64,000 nt of DNA from Oxalobacter sp. (lineage in GTDB: Bacteria; Pseudomonadota; Gammaproteobacteria; Burkholderiales; Burkholderiaceae_D): positions 62,001 through 126,000 of the forward strand of contig JAFWUI010000012.1 of the NCBI GenBank assembly GCA_017524145.1. The letters are read 5' to 3'. Of this stretch, positions 1 through 8,542 are shown piece after piece. The translations under genes and the position numbers were made by a program. Within the stretch, counting starts at the first letter, position 1, and the number at the start of each line of letters is the position of its first letter. The notes beneath the pieces are model-generated. The model saw nothing but the letters and a program-made list of their open reading frames with translations. It made no database searches and was not told the DNA's origin.

Positions 1-1
1 G

Positions 2-601
2 GATTTCATGGCAAAGACTGCCCAGAAGCACAATATCTGGTTGATTGGCGGGACACTTTCTTTGGTATCGCCAGAACCCAATAAGGTGTTGAATACAACA
101 TTGGTTTACCGGCCGGATGGTTTCAATATTGCCCGTTATGACAAAATCCATCTCTTTGGATTTGCCACTGAACGGGAAGCCTATGATGAATCCGCAGTGA
201 TCAGCCGTGGAGATTCAGTTACATCGTTTGAAACACCGTTTGGCAGGGTCGGTCTGTCAGTCTGCTATGACCTGCGTTTCCCGGAACTCTACCGGGCATT
301 GGGTGATTGCAGCCTGATGGTGGTTCCGGCGGCATTCACCTATACGACCGGGCAGGTGCATTGGGAGATACTGCTCCGTGCCCGTGCCATTGAGAACCAG
401 ACCTATATCTTGGCAGCTGCCCAGGGAGGCCGCCATCCTACAGGCCGCCGTACTTGGGGGCATTCCATGCTGATTGATCCGTGGGGGCAGATCCGTTCGG
501 TCTGTATCGAGGGAGAAGGATTGGCTATTGGAGAGATTGACAGCAGACTGCTGTCATCTATCCGTGAAAAACTGCCAGCATTAAAACATCGGCGTCTCTG
601 A
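2..601 (+). CDS. carbon-nitrogen hydrolase (nitrilase superfamily), 5' end outside window
   Basis: C-terminal 199 codons or so of an omega-amidase/nitrilase-family amidohydrolase. The reading frame is open to the window edge, and the ATG at position 8 falls inside the fold, so the true start lies upstream. Two of the three catalytic residues of the family are visible: the Lys in RYDKIHLFGF and the nucleophile Cys in SVCYDLRFPELYR; the catalytic Glu should be upstream of the window. Proteins of this type hydrolyse small amides and often sit beside tldD in Burkholderiales, as here. The exact substrate cannot be read from the sequence. Confidence 0.85.
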   Translation, partial: DFMAKTAQKHNIWLIGGTLSLVSPEPNKVLNTTLVYRPDGFNIARYDKIHLFGFATEREAYDESAVISRGDSVTSFETPFGRVGLSVCYDLRFPELYRALGDCSLMVVPAAFTYTTGQVHWEILLRARAIENQTYILAAAQGGRHPTGRRTWGHSMLIDPWGQIRSVCIEGEGLAIGEIDSRLLSSIREKLPALKHRRL

Positions 602-678
602 CTGTCCCTATTTTTTCTGACGGCCGTTCTGCAGATACATTAAAATGCCCTTTTAATGAATTTTCATGACGTCCGTTC

Positions 679-2145
679 ATGTCTTCAAAGAATCTTTCCG
701 CAGATAACCTGGCACAGGCAAAGGCCGTGCTTCTGGAACCTTTTGGATTGGATGAAGCGGTATTGATGCGTGTCATGGGAGATATTTTCACCCATCAGGT
801 TGATTATTCTGATATGTATTTCCAGTTCACGAAGAATGAAGGCTGGAGTCTGGAAGATGGCATGGTCAAGTCCGGTAGCTTTTCCATCGATAAAGGGGTG
901 GGTGTCCGGGCTGTTTCTGGGGATAAAACAGCCTTTTCCTACTCAGATGAGATTTCCCTGACAGCTTTGCGTGATGCTGCTTCTGCGGTAAGGAGTATCG
1001 GCAGGCAGGGGGCAGGTAAAGCAGCATTGCTGCCATCAGGAGTGACAGCCTTAGATACACGCTCGTTGTATCTGCCGGAAGACCCTTTCCAAACGTTGTC
1101 TGCTAGAGAAAAGGTTGCGTTGCTTGAAAAAGTGGAGAAACTTGCCAAGACAGCGGATTCCCGAATTGTCCAGGTCATGGCAGGGCTGGCAGGAGAATAC
1201 GATGTCGTACTGGTTCTGCGCAGTGATGGGAAGATAGCGGCAGACATCAGGCCCCTGGTCCGCCTGTCGGTGACAGTGATTGCTGAAGAGAATGGACGCC
1301 GTGAAATCGGCAGCAGTGGCGGCGGTGGGCGGTTTGGCTATGGTTATTTCTCTGATGAAACGGTCAGGCAATATGTGGATCAGGCAGTGCATTCTGCCAT
1401 TACCATGCTTCGTGCAGGTCCTGCCCCGGCAGGTTCCATGACCGTAGTGTTGGGTTCAGGATGGCCGGGTGTGTTGTTGCATGAGGCTGTTGGGCATGGT
1501 CTTGAAGGGGATTTCAACCGCAAAGGGTCAAGTGCTTTTTCTGGTTTGCTGGGACAGAAAGTTGCTGCTGACAATATCACTGTCATTGATGATGGCACGG
1601 TTCCAAACCGCCGCGGATCACTGAATATGGATGATGAAGGCAACCAGACCCAGCGCAATGTGCTGATTGAGAAAGGCGTACTCAAAGGCTATCTTCAGGA
1701 TTCCTTGAATGCCCGTTTGATGAAAATGCCGGTGACCGGTAATGGCCGTCGCCAGTCCTATGCCCATCTGCCGATTCCACGCATGACAAATACCTTCATG
1801 TTGGGAGGGGACAAAGAGCCTGCGGAAATCATTGCTTCTGTCAAAAACGGTTTGTATGCTGTCAATTTTGGCGGTGGTCAGGTAGATATCACCAGTGGCA
1901 AATTTGTTTTTTCAGCCAGTGAAGCTTATCTCATTGAGAATGGGAAAATCACCAGTCCAGTGAAAGGAGCCACCTTGATTGGTAACGGTCCAGATGTCCT
2001 CAAGCGGGTTTCGATGGTCGGCAATGACCTGAAACTGGATGCCGGTATCGGCGTCTGCGGCAAGGAAGGCCAAAGTGTACCCGTCGGTGTGGGAATGCCG
2101 ACTATCCGTCTTGATGGCGTGACTGTTGGTGGAACAGCAGGCTGA
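679..2145 (+). CDS. tldD: metalloprotease TldD
   Basis: 488 aa, the usual length of TldD, the catalytic subunit of the TldD/TldE (PmbA) heterodimer that degrades unfolded peptides and matures some modified peptides. The zinc-binding HExxxH motif is present as HEAVGH in the segment [14 protein letters not shown]. The glycine-rich C-terminal part is conserved and ends normally. It lies 77 bases behind the amidohydrolase on the same strand. The ribosome-binding site before the chosen ATG is weak; an ATG 13 bases upstream is out of frame. The partner tldE/pmbA is not in the window. Confidence 0.93.
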   Translation: MSSKNLSADNLAQAKAVLLEPFGLDEAVLMRVMGDIFTHQVDYSDMYFQFTKNEGWSLEDGMVKSGSFSIDKGVGVRAVSGDKTAFSYSDEISLTALRDAASAVRSIGRQGAGKAALLPSGVTALDTRSLYLPEDPFQTLSAREKVALLEKVEKLAKTADSRIVQVMAGLAGEYDVVLVLRSDGKIAADIRPLVRLSVTVIAEENGRREIGSSGGGGRFGYGYFSDETVRQYVDQAVHSAITMLRAGPAPAGSMTVVLGSGWPGVLLHEAVGHGLEGDFNRKGSSAFSGLLGQKVAADNITVIDDGTVPNRRGSLNMDDEGNQTQRNVLIEKGVLKGYLQDSLNARLMKMPVTGNGRRQSYAHLPIPRMTNTFMLGGDKEPAEIIASVKNGLYAVNFGGGQVDITSGKFVFSASEAYLIENGKITSPVKGATLIGNGPDVLKRVSMVGNDLKLDAGIGVCGKEGQSVPVGVGMPTIRLDGVTVGGTAG

Positions 2146-2155
2146 CCGAAAAACT

Positions 2156-2184
2156 TTGTCAGTTGCTGAAAACTGGTTTACAAT
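2156..2184 (+). promoter_or_regulatory. sigma70-type promoter of the aroG leader
   Basis: TTGTCA at 2156-2161 and TACAAT at 2179-2184 are separated by 17 bases, close to the sigma70 optimum. Transcription would start near 2191, just upstream of a Shine-Dalgarno-like AAAGG (2202-2206) and a short leader reading frame. The promoter begins 10 bases after the tldD stop codon, so aroG is transcribed separately from tldD. Confidence 0.7.
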
Positions 2185-2215
2185 AAAATACATTGATAAA
2201 TAAAGGTTTTGTAAA

Positions 2216-2275
2216 GTGTTGAATTTCTCCCGATTTTATTTCTTTTGGTTTAGCCGTTTGCTCAAAGGGCGGTGA
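2216..2275 (+). CDS. aromatic leader peptide of the aroG attenuator
   Basis: A 19-codon frame starting with GTG and ending in TGA encodes MLNFSRFYFFWFSRLLKGR: six Phe, one Tyr and one Trp, with seven of these eight aromatics between codons 7 and 12. An AAAGG Shine-Dalgarno sequence lies 9 bases upstream of the GTG. The composition is what classical pheL/trpL-type leader peptides show, where scarce charged tRNA stalls the ribosome over the control codons. The frame has an upstream stop (TAA at 2201-2203), so it cannot be the tail of another gene. It lies between an apparent promoter and a terminator, in front of DAHP synthase, an aromatic pathway enzyme. Confidence 0.75.
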   Translation: MLNFSRFYFFWFSRLLKGR

Positions 2276-2348
2276 AAGGTCGGGTCACAACTGTACAGAA
2301 CCAGCTAGGAAGAATACCGAAACCGCCAGAAAGACTGGCGGTTTTTTT
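2268..2348 (+). promoter_or_regulatory. transcription attenuator (antiterminator/terminator) before aroG
   Basis: The terminator is a 9-bp stem, AACCGCCAG (2321-2329) with CTGGCGGTT (2335-2343), followed by a run of T. A competing antiterminator can form between GGCGGT (2268-2273, the last codons of the leader peptide) and ACCGCC (2322-2327), extended inside by TCGG (2280-2283) with CCGA (2317-2320). A ribosome stalled at the aromatic codons (2234-2251) leaves GGCGGT free and favours antitermination. A ribosome reaching the stop codon covers it and lets the terminator form. The pairing logic is inferred from sequence only. Confidence 0.72.
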
Positions 2349-2370
2349 ATATACCTGAAGGGAACAAAAC

Positions 2371-3435
2371 ATGCAGAAACCAATTGATGACTTGCGTATC
2401 GTTGCCATGAAAGAACTGACACCACCATCTCATCTGATCAGTGCTTTTCCTTGCCGGGCAGAAACTGCAAAGACAGTCTCTGAATGCCGTGATGATATCC
2501 ATAAGGTCCTGCAAGGCGAAGATGACCGGTTGGTTGCGATTGTTGGACCTTGTTCGATTCATGATCCCAAGGCGGCTGTGGAATATGCTGAACGTCTAAG
2601 GGCAGAACGGGAGCGTTATAAAGATGATTTGATTATCTTGATGCGGGTCTATTTTGAAAAACCCCGGACCACCATTGGCTGGAAAGGCCTGATCAACGAT
2701 CCCTTCCTTGACCAGAGTTACCGTATCAATGAAGGGCTGCATATCGCGCGTGAACTGTTGCAAAAAGTGAATATGATGGGGTTGCCGGCAGCAACGGAAT
2801 TCTTGGATATGATCAGTCCACAATATATTGCCGATATGGTCAGCTGGGGTGCAATCGGTGCACGTACCACTGAATCCCAGGTTCACCGGGAACTGTCTTC
2901 TGGACTGTCTTGTCCGGTAGGTTTCAAGAACGGTACGGATGGCAATGTGAAGATTGCCATTGATGCCATCAAGGCGGCATCCCATCCGCATCATTTCCTG
3001 TCAGTTACCAAGAGCGGGCATACTGCAATCTTCGAGACACAGGGTAATCAGGACTGCCATATCATCCTGCGTGGTGGTTTCAAGCCGAACTATGACCCTG
3101 AAAGTGTGAATGCGGCGACCCTGGCTTTGGAAAGCAATGGCATTACACCGAATATCATGATTGATGCTTCCCATGGCAACAGTTCCAAGAAAGCGGAAAA
3201 CCAGGTGCCTGTCTGCGAAAACATTGCTGCCAACATTGCAGGCGGCAATCGGCATATCATCGGTGTCATGATTGAATCCAATCTAATTGCTGGCCGTCAG
3301 GATTTGGGGGATGGCAAGAGCCTGACTTATGGTCAGTCGATTACCGATGCCTGTTTGGGATGGCAGGACAGCAGCATGCTGCTTGGAAAACTGGCAGAAT
3401 CTGTCCGCCGCCGCCGTGATGCAAGGAAACAGTAA
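2371..3435 (+). CDS. aroG: 3-deoxy-7-phosphoheptulonate synthase, class I (AroG type)
   Basis: 354 aa, matching the class I (AroFGH) DAHP synthases. It condenses phosphoenolpyruvate and erythrose 4-phosphate, the first step of the shikimate pathway, in the cytoplasm. Recognisable motifs are GPCSIHDPKAA near residue 58, KPRTTIGWKG near 96, and the C-terminal IDASHGN and GVMIESNL segments. A GAAGGGAAC ribosome-binding site precedes the ATG. It is monocistronic: an attenuator with a leader peptide lies upstream and a strong hairpin lies downstream. Which aromatic amino acid inhibits the enzyme cannot be told from the sequence; the leader suggests Phe-dominated transcriptional control. Confidence 0.95.
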   Translation: MQKPIDDLRIVAMKELTPPSHLISAFPCRAETAKTVSECRDDIHKVLQGEDDRLVAIVGPCSIHDPKAAVEYAERLRAERERYKDDLIILMRVYFEKPRTTIGWKGLINDPFLDQSYRINEGLHIARELLQKVNMMGLPAATEFLDMISPQYIADMVSWGAIGARTTESQVHRELSSGLSCPVGFKNGTDGNVKIAIDAIKAASHPHHFLSVTKSGHTAIFETQGNQDCHIILRGGFKPNYDPESVNAATLALESNGITPNIMIDASHGNSSKKAENQVPVCENIAANIAGGNRHIIGVMIESNLIAGRQDLGDGKSLTYGQSITDACLGWQDSSMLLGKLAESVRRRRDARKQ

Positions 3436-3454
3436 CTGGTTCCTTCAGGAAAAC

Positions 3455-3494
3455 AATCCCCTGACTGGATTGCCTCCGATCAGGGGATTTTTTT
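3455..3494. terminator. bidirectional rho-independent terminator, aroG / yajQ
   Basis: A 10-bp perfect stem, AATCCCCTGA (3455-3464) with TCAGGGGATT (3480-3489), is followed by a run of T on the plus strand and by GTTTTCC on the minus strand. It sits between the convergent aroG and yajQ. Confidence 0.85.
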
Positions 3495-3520
3495 ATGAAG
3501 TTCAGGAGAACGGATGGCAG

Positions 3521-4006
3521 TCAGTTGCGGAAGTTGTTGAATTCCAACGGAATATCTTTGACCTTTTCACGCAGCATCTGCATAGTTGCCTGTAAGTCAT
3601 CCTTCTTGTTGCCCGTGACACGGACAGTTTCACCTTGGATACTTGCCTGGACTTTCAGTTTATTGTCTTTGACCAGCTTGACGATTTTCTTTGCCATATC
3701 AGACTGGATGCCATTCTTGACAGTGACAATCTGCTTCACCTTGTCACCGCTGATTTTCTCAATCTTGGATTCTTCAAGAAAACGGACATCAACCTTGCGT
3801 TTCGTCATCTTGTTGGTCAAGACATCGCGGACCTGGTTCAGCTGGAATTCAGAATCAGCAAAGACGGTCAGTTCCGCTTCCTTCTGTTCTACGCGGGCAT
3901 CACTGCCACGGAAGTCAAAGCGGGTACCGATTTCCTTGTTCGCCTGGTCAACGGCATTGCGTACTTCAACCATGTTTGCTTCGGAAACAACGTCAAAAGA
4001 AGGCAT
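3521..4006 (-). CDS. YajQ family nucleotide-binding protein
   Basis: 161 aa, the length of the UPF0234/YajQ family, starting [11 protein letters not shown] as is typical. Members bind nucleotides; in Xanthomonas a homologue binds cyclic di-GMP and acts in regulation, while in E. coli the role is poorly defined. The protein has the usual two ferredoxin-like repeats and ends with PLEFNNFRN. It is a single gene convergent with aroG. Biological role here is unproven. Confidence 0.92.
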   Translation of the reverse strand: MPSFDVVSEANMVEVRNAVDQANKEIGTRFDFRGSDARVEQKEAELTVFADSEFQLNQVRDVLTNKMTKRKVDVRFLEESKIEKISGDKVKQIVTVKNGIQSDMAKKIVKLVKDNKLKVQASIQGETVRVTGNKKDDLQATMQMLREKVKDIPLEFNNFRN

Positions 4007-4245
4007 ACGGTTCCTTTCTCTAAAAACCTCTGTAAGAGGCTGTCAAACTTATCAAAACAGCAGGCATTTTACCGGATAATCCGGCAGATTTGTTATGCCT
4101 TGCAGATTGCTGCTTTCCGGTTCACGGATTCCCTGTCAGTACTTTTTCGAAAAAACTCGACAGATTGGCTGTATAGTCATTAAGATGGAACTTTGTTTTT
4201 TCCAGCAGAAAGCTTCTTTATCATTGATTATTGATTCTAATCATC

Positions 4246-5280
4246 ATGAATAATATCCGCATAGCACTCCAGAAGGATGTCTCCCTGAAAGCTCTCAATA
4301 CGTTTGGCATTGATGCGGTTGCAGCCAATTATCTGGAAATCCATGGTATCCAGGATTTGGAAAGAGTGTACGGGGATGAGTCCCTTCAGAGACTGCCCCG
4401 GCTGATTCTGGGTGGAGGCAGTAACCTGCTGTTGGTGTCTGAACGTTTTGAAGGGATTGTCCTGCGGATGGTCAACAAAGGGATTGCTGTTGAGCGTGAT
4501 GATGGTCAAGCGGTCTACTTGCGCGTTGCTGCGGGTGAGGAATGGCATGGTTTTGTCATGTGGACATTGCAGCAAGGTTATCCAGGACTGGAAAATATGT
4601 CGTTGATTCCTGGGACAGCCGGGGCGGCGCCTGTTCAGAATATCGGTGCCTATGGTGTGGAACTGAAAGATTATTTCTATTCCCTGCGGGCCTTTGATTT
4701 CCAGACAGGGCAGATGGTCGAACTGGACCGGGAAGACTGTGGTTTTTCTTACCGTGACAGCATTTTCAAACATGAGATGAAAGACCGTCTGGTCATTACT
4801 GACCTGACATTTGTGCTGCCTAGGGAATGGAAGCCAAATATCGGATATGGTGATGTGGCAAAGGCCTTGATCGAAAAGGGCATCACAGACCCTACTGCTG
4901 AACAAATCAGTCATGCAGTTATCGCCATCCGTCAGCGTAAACTGCCGGATCCCAAAGAGCAGGGCAATGCGGGCAGTTTTTTCCAGAATCCAACTGTAAC
5001 TGCAGAACAGATGGCGGTTTTGAAAGCCAAGTATCCAGACATGCCTTCGTATCCGCAGCCAGATGGTCGGTTCCGTATTGCAGCTGGCTGGCTGATTGAC
5101 CAATGTGGCTGGAAAGGCAGACAGTTGGGACGGGCCGGTGTCTGCGCTGCACAGGCACTCGTACTGATAAACTGTGGTGACGCCAAAGGCAAGGAAATTG
5201 CAGAACTGGCAAAGGCCATCCAGGCAGATGTCCAGGCAAAATTTGGTATCCAGCTGGTGCCGGAACCAGCTTTTGTCTGA
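4246..5280 (+). CDS. murB: UDP-N-acetylenolpyruvoylglucosamine reductase MurB
   Basis: 344 aa from the ATG at 4246, which gives the usual start MNNIRIALQKDVSLKALNTFG; an ATG 15 bases upstream adds only hydrophobic residues. MurB is the FAD enzyme that reduces UDP-GlcNAc-enolpyruvate to UDP-MurNAc, the second committed step of peptidoglycan precursor synthesis. Seen are the FAD-binding LILGGGSNLL, the catalytic Ser region GNAGSFFQNP and the C-terminal Glu in VPEPAFV. It is the long (type I, E. coli-like) form. The stop lies 3 bases from the convergent mtnA. MurA, the preceding enzyme, is also in this window at 57.4 kb. Confidence 0.95.
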   Translation: MNNIRIALQKDVSLKALNTFGIDAVAANYLEIHGIQDLERVYGDESLQRLPRLILGGGSNLLLVSERFEGIVLRMVNKGIAVERDDGQAVYLRVAAGEEWHGFVMWTLQQGYPGLENMSLIPGTAGAAPVQNIGAYGVELKDYFYSLRAFDFQTGQMVELDREDCGFSYRDSIFKHEMKDRLVITDLTFVLPREWKPNIGYGDVAKALIEKGITDPTAEQISHAVIAIRQRKLPDPKEQGNAGSFFQNPTVTAEQMAVLKAKYPDMPSYPQPDGRFRIAAGWLIDQCGWKGRQLGRAGVCAAQALVLINCGDAKGKEIAELAKAIQADVQAKFGIQLVPEPAFV

Positions 5281-5283
5281 TGC

Positions 5284-6345
5284 TTAAGCTGTCTTCTTGC
5301 TGATAAAATCTACTAAACCACCGCTAACAAGCGTTTTATTGTCAACAATTCCCTTTTCTGTGATAAGGGCTGTCACTAATTCAGCAGGCGTGATATCGAA
5401 TGCTGGATTCCGGATAGCCACCCCTTCAGGTGCCCAATGACAGTCACGGTAGCCTTTGACTTCGTCTGCAGACCGTTCTTCAATGGGAATCGCATTGCCG
5501 TCTGGCAGTGAGAGGTCAATGGTGGATAGTGGGCAGGCGACATAGAATGGGATATTGTGCCGTTTTGCCAAGACGGCCACCATATAGGTTCCAATTTTGT
5601 TGGCGACATCCCCATTGGCAGCAACACGGTCAGTGCCGACAACAACAGCGTCGATTTCACCATGGCTCATGAAATAACCGGACATATTGTCAGTAATCAG
5701 GGTGACAGGAATTTTTTCCTGAACCATTTCCCACGCCGTCAGACGTGCGCCTTGCAGGAAAGGCCGGGTTTCATCAGCGAATACGGAAATCTTCTTGCCG
5801 GATTCGACAGCTGAACGGAAAACACCTAAAGCGGTACCATGACCAGCTGTTGCCAAGGCACCTGCGTTGCAATGGGTCAAGACACGCATGCCGTCTTCCA
5901 GCAATGATGCACCATAAGCACCCATCTGCCGGTTGGTTTGGATATCTTCATCCAATATGGCATGGGCTTCCTGGAGCAGGCGGTCTGCAAGTGCTGCTTG
6001 GGACAGGTGTCGGTTGTTTTCCCAAAGCGTGTGCATACGGTTCAGTGCCCAGAACAGGTTCACAGCCATAGGCCGGCTTGCTGCCAGAATCTTGAAGCCC
6101 TCTTCCAGTGTCTTGATGAAGACATCAGCAGGTTCAGTCTTCAAGCGTTCAGCTTCCAATGCCACGCCATAAGCAGCGGCAACCCCGATGGCAGGTGCTC
6201 CCCTGACCACCATTGTACGGATGGCTTCTGCGACACCTGCAGCAGAATCATAGGCAGGATAGGCAATCTGCTGCGGTAAAAGCCGCTGGTCAATCATCTC
6301 AATCTGACTGCCATTCCAGCGAAGGGTCTCTACATGGTTGCCCAT
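5284..6345 (-). CDS. mtnA: S-methyl-5-thioribose-1-phosphate isomerase MtnA
   Basis: 353 aa. It isomerises 5-methylthioribose 1-phosphate to 5-methylthioribulose 1-phosphate. The catalytic Cys is in HCNAGALATAGHG and the catalytic Asp in GTDRVAANGDVANKIGTY, which separate MtnA from the related eIF2B subunits. The ATG at 6345 is preceded by GGAG 8 bases upstream; a TTG directly before it is possible. It is the last gene of a minus-strand set mtnP, aldolase, apt, mtnA that together would process methylthioadenosine. Confidence 0.93.
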   Translation of the reverse strand: MGNHVETLRWNGSQIEMIDQRLLPQQIAYPAYDSAAGVAEAIRTMVVRGAPAIGVAAAYGVALEAERLKTEPADVFIKTLEEGFKILAASRPMAVNLFWALNRMHTLWENNRHLSQAALADRLLQEAHAILDEDIQTNRQMGAYGASLLEDGMRVLTHCNAGALATAGHGTALGVFRSAVESGKKISVFADETRPFLQGARLTAWEMVQEKIPVTLITDNMSGYFMSHGEIDAVVVGTDRVAANGDVANKIGTYMVAVLAKRHNIPFYVACPLSTIDLSLPDGNAIPIEERSADEVKGYRDCHWAPEGVAIRNPAFDITPAELVTALITEKGIVDNKTLVSGGLVDFISKKTA

Positions 6346-6348
6346 CAA

Positions 6349-6882
6349 TCAGTCTCCTTCAAATTGGCAGAGGGCATAGGATCTGCAGCCAAGTTTCGCC
6401 AGCTTTTCCTTGCCTTTCAAGGCAGGCAGTTCAATGATGAAAGCACATTCAACTATATCACCACCACACCGGCGGATAAGTTTGACGGCAGCTTCAGCAG
6501 ACCCGCCCGTTGCTATCAGGTCATCAACCAGCAGGACGCGGTCACCGGGACGGATGTCATCAGTATGGATTTCCAAGGTATTGCTGCCATATTCTAGGTC
6601 ATAATCTTCGCTGAAGACTTCCCTTGGCAGTTTGCCTTTTTTTCGGATGAGCACCAATCCTGCGCCTGTCAGATAAGCGAGTGGCGCAGCAAAAAGGAAT
6701 CCCCTTGAGTCAATGGCGGCGATATGGTCGATTTTCTGACCTTTGTAACGTTCAGCAAGCTGGTCGATTGCCATCTTCAATCCTTCAGGATTGTTCAACA
6801 GGCTTGTAATGTCCCGGAACAGGATGCCTTTCTTGGGATAGTCAGGGATGGTACGGATAAAATCAGTCAGTTGTTTGGTCAT
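6349..6882 (-). CDS. apt: adenine phosphoribosyltransferase
   Basis: 177 aa from the ATG at 6882 (MTKQLTDFIRTIPDYPKKGI), which matches Apt starts; longer in-frame extensions look like leader. It converts adenine plus PRPP to AMP. The PRPP-binding loop is VLLVDDLIATGGSA near residue 117. The gene lies between a class II aldolase and mtnA, so it would recover the adenine released by MtnP. The stop codon is directly followed by the mtnA start region, indicating co-transcription. Confidence 0.95.
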   Translation of the reverse strand: MTKQLTDFIRTIPDYPKKGILFRDITSLLNNPEGLKMAIDQLAERYKGQKIDHIAAIDSRGFLFAAPLAYLTGAGLVLIRKKGKLPREVFSEDYDLEYGSNTLEIHTDDIRPGDRVLLVDDLIATGGSAEAAVKLIRRCGGDIVECAFIIELPALKGKEKLAKLGCRSYALCQFEGD

Positions 6883-6895
6883 AAGGCACCTATTT

Positions 6896-7528
6896 TCATC
6901 GCTTGAAATAATCTTTGAACCGGTCATGGACCGCTGCCATCTGAGCATCATTGAGCAGCGGAACTTTACCGGTCTGAAGCAGCCGCCAGTATTGTTCGCA
7001 CAGGGACTCTGCTTCGATAGTAACCGTCAGTGCATGGTCAAGGCTGTAACCGGCTGCCAGCATACCGTGATGCGCCAACAGGCAGGCATAGCCTTTGCCT
7101 AGTGCTGCCACAGCCGCATCAGATAGTTCTTGGGAACCAAACAAGGCATAAGGCGCACACGGAATGGTATTTCCTCCGGTGACTGCAATCATATAATGGA
7201 ATGGCGGTACCGCCTGCTCCAGACAGGCGACCGTTGTCGCAAAAGTCGAGTGGGTATGTACTACTGCCTGGATATCGGGGCGGGCAAGATAGACATCACG
7301 GTGCATCCGCCACTCACTGCTGGGTTTGGCGCCTTCAAGCAGGTTTCCTGCCATATCCAGCAGGCAGATGTCTCCCGCAGACATCAGATGCGGTTCAATA
7401 CCACTGGGTGTAATCAGGAAATCCTGTCCAAACCGCAGGCTGATATTGCCACTGGTTCCCCGGTTTATCCCTTTGTCAACCAACCTGCGGCTGGTTTCAA
7501 CTAATTGGTTCTGTTGTTTGATTGGCAT
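6896..7528 (-). CDS. class II aldolase, Ald2/FucA-like (probable methylthioribulose-1-phosphate aldolase)
   Basis: About 211 aa of the class II aldolase/adducin family. Zinc ligands are visible in HTHSTFAT and AHHGMLAAG, and the catalytic Glu probably in PSSEWRMHRD. It is more like FucA than like the MtnB dehydratase of the standard methionine salvage pathway. Between mtnP and apt-mtnA, the natural role is cleavage of 5-methylthioribulose 1-phosphate to dihydroxyacetone phosphate and 2-methylthioacetaldehyde (the DHAP shunt). This role is inferred from context and family. A TTG at 7534 would overlap the mtnP stop; the ATG at 7528 is preferred. Confidence 0.75.
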   Translation of the reverse strand: MPIKQQNQLVETSRRLVDKGINRGTSGNISLRFGQDFLITPSGIEPHLMSAGDICLLDMAGNLLEGAKPSSEWRMHRDVYLARPDIQAVVHTHSTFATTVACLEQAVPPFHYMIAVTGGNTIPCAPYALFGSQELSDAAVAALGKGYACLLAHHGMLAAGYSLDHALTVTIEAESLCEQYWRLLQTGKVPLLNDAQMAAVHDRFKDYFKR

Positions 7529-7530
7529 GT

Positions 7531-8394
7531 TCAACGCTTGAGAATCCGTCCTGCAACAGCATCCAGTTTTTTCAGGATTGCTGGATTCCGTCTGTCAGGC
7601 GCAGTAATCAGGGCGGAATCCAATGCATGGTGGCAGGCACAGCCAGGACCAGATGGGTCTTTCTGGATTACTGGAATGACTGCCTGCAGCAGTTTCTGGG
7701 CTTTGATGGCATTATTGGAAAAGGTCTCGATAATCTGCTGGACCGTGACATGGTCATGGTCTGGGTGCCAGCAGTCATAGTCGGTGACCATGGCAATGGT
7801 GGTATAGCAGATTTCGGCTTCACGGGCGAGTTTGGCTTCAGGGATATTCGTCATCCCAATCACATCACATCCCCAGTTCCGATACATCTGCGATTCTGCA
7901 TAAGTCGAGAACTGCGGTCCTTCCATTGCCAGATAAGTTCCGCCCATGACTGATTCAATGCCAAGCTGCTGTGCTGTTTTATAGATGGTTTTTGCCAAAC
8001 GGCCGCAGATGGGGTGTGCCATCGAAATATGGGCAACACAGCCTTTGCCGAAGAAAGAACGGGGACGGGAAACCGTCCGGTCAATGAACTGGTCAATGAT
8101 TACAAACATACCCGGTTTCAGGTCTTCACGCAGAGAACCGACGGCACTGACTGAAATCAGGTCCGTCACACCAACCCGTTTCAGTGCATCGATGTTCGCC
8201 TGATAGTTTATGTCACTGGGAGAAAGGGGATGCCCCCTGCCATGCCGTGGCAGGAAAACCAGCTGTTCCCCGTTGATTTTCCCGAAAAGGAGTTCATCAG
8301 AAGGCTCCCCAAATGGTGAAGAAACCTTCTCCCAATGGGTATCCGTCAGTCCTTCAAGATTATAGATACCGCTACCACCGATAATACCCAGCAT
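7531..8394 (-). CDS. mtnP: S-methyl-5'-thioadenosine phosphorylase
   Basis: 287 aa from the ATG at 8394 (MLGIIGGSGIYNLEG), preceded by GGGAA; two ATGs a few codons upstream are less likely. It phosphorolyses methylthioadenosine, the by-product of polyamine and other S-adenosylmethionine reactions, to adenine and 5-methylthioribose 1-phosphate. Family motifs include PRHGRGHPLSPSDINY, AMEGPQFST and GMTNIPEAKLAREAE. It is the first gene of the minus-strand operon with aldolase, apt and mtnA, providing substrates to both branches. Confidence 0.93.
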   Translation of the reverse strand: MLGIIGGSGIYNLEGLTDTHWEKVSSPFGEPSDELLFGKINGEQLVFLPRHGRGHPLSPSDINYQANIDALKRVGVTDLISVSAVGSLREDLKPGMFVIIDQFIDRTVSRPRSFFGKGCVAHISMAHPICGRLAKTIYKTAQQLGIESVMGGTYLAMEGPQFSTYAESQMYRNWGCDVIGMTNIPEAKLAREAEICYTTIAMVTDYDCWHPDHDHVTVQQIIETFSNNAIKAQKLLQAVIPVIQKDPSGPGCACHHALDSALITAPDRRNPAILKKLDAVAGRILKR

Positions 8395-8490
8395 AGAGAT
8401 TCCCATCATTGATTACAGAACGCCATTATCAGATGAGGAATGCGATTATGCAACAGCCCGGAGCAGTTTCAGGGGGCAGGGCAGGCAAAG

Positions 8491-8519
8491 AAAAACGGTC
8501 CGACACTGTCGGACCGTTT
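8491..8519 (-). terminator. rho-independent terminator after argG
   Basis: A near-perfect inverted repeat with arms AAACGGTCCGACA and TGTCGGACCGTTT lies 24 bases beyond the argG stop on the minus strand. In that direction it is followed by TTTTTCTTT, as expected of an intrinsic terminator. Confidence 0.85.
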
Positions 8520-8542
8520 GGACTGAAAATCAGATTCCCGGT

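Noticed and set aside
4149..4177. Promoter before murB with TATAGT at 4172-4177
   Set aside because: No acceptable -35 element at 16-18 bases upstream; left out.
6896..7528. Methylthioribulose-1-phosphate dehydratase (MtnB) for the class II aldolase
   Set aside because: MtnB shares the fold, but the sequence pattern (RGTSGNISLR, PSSEWRMHRD, AHHGML) is closer to FucA/Ald2, and no mtnC or mtnD gene is near.
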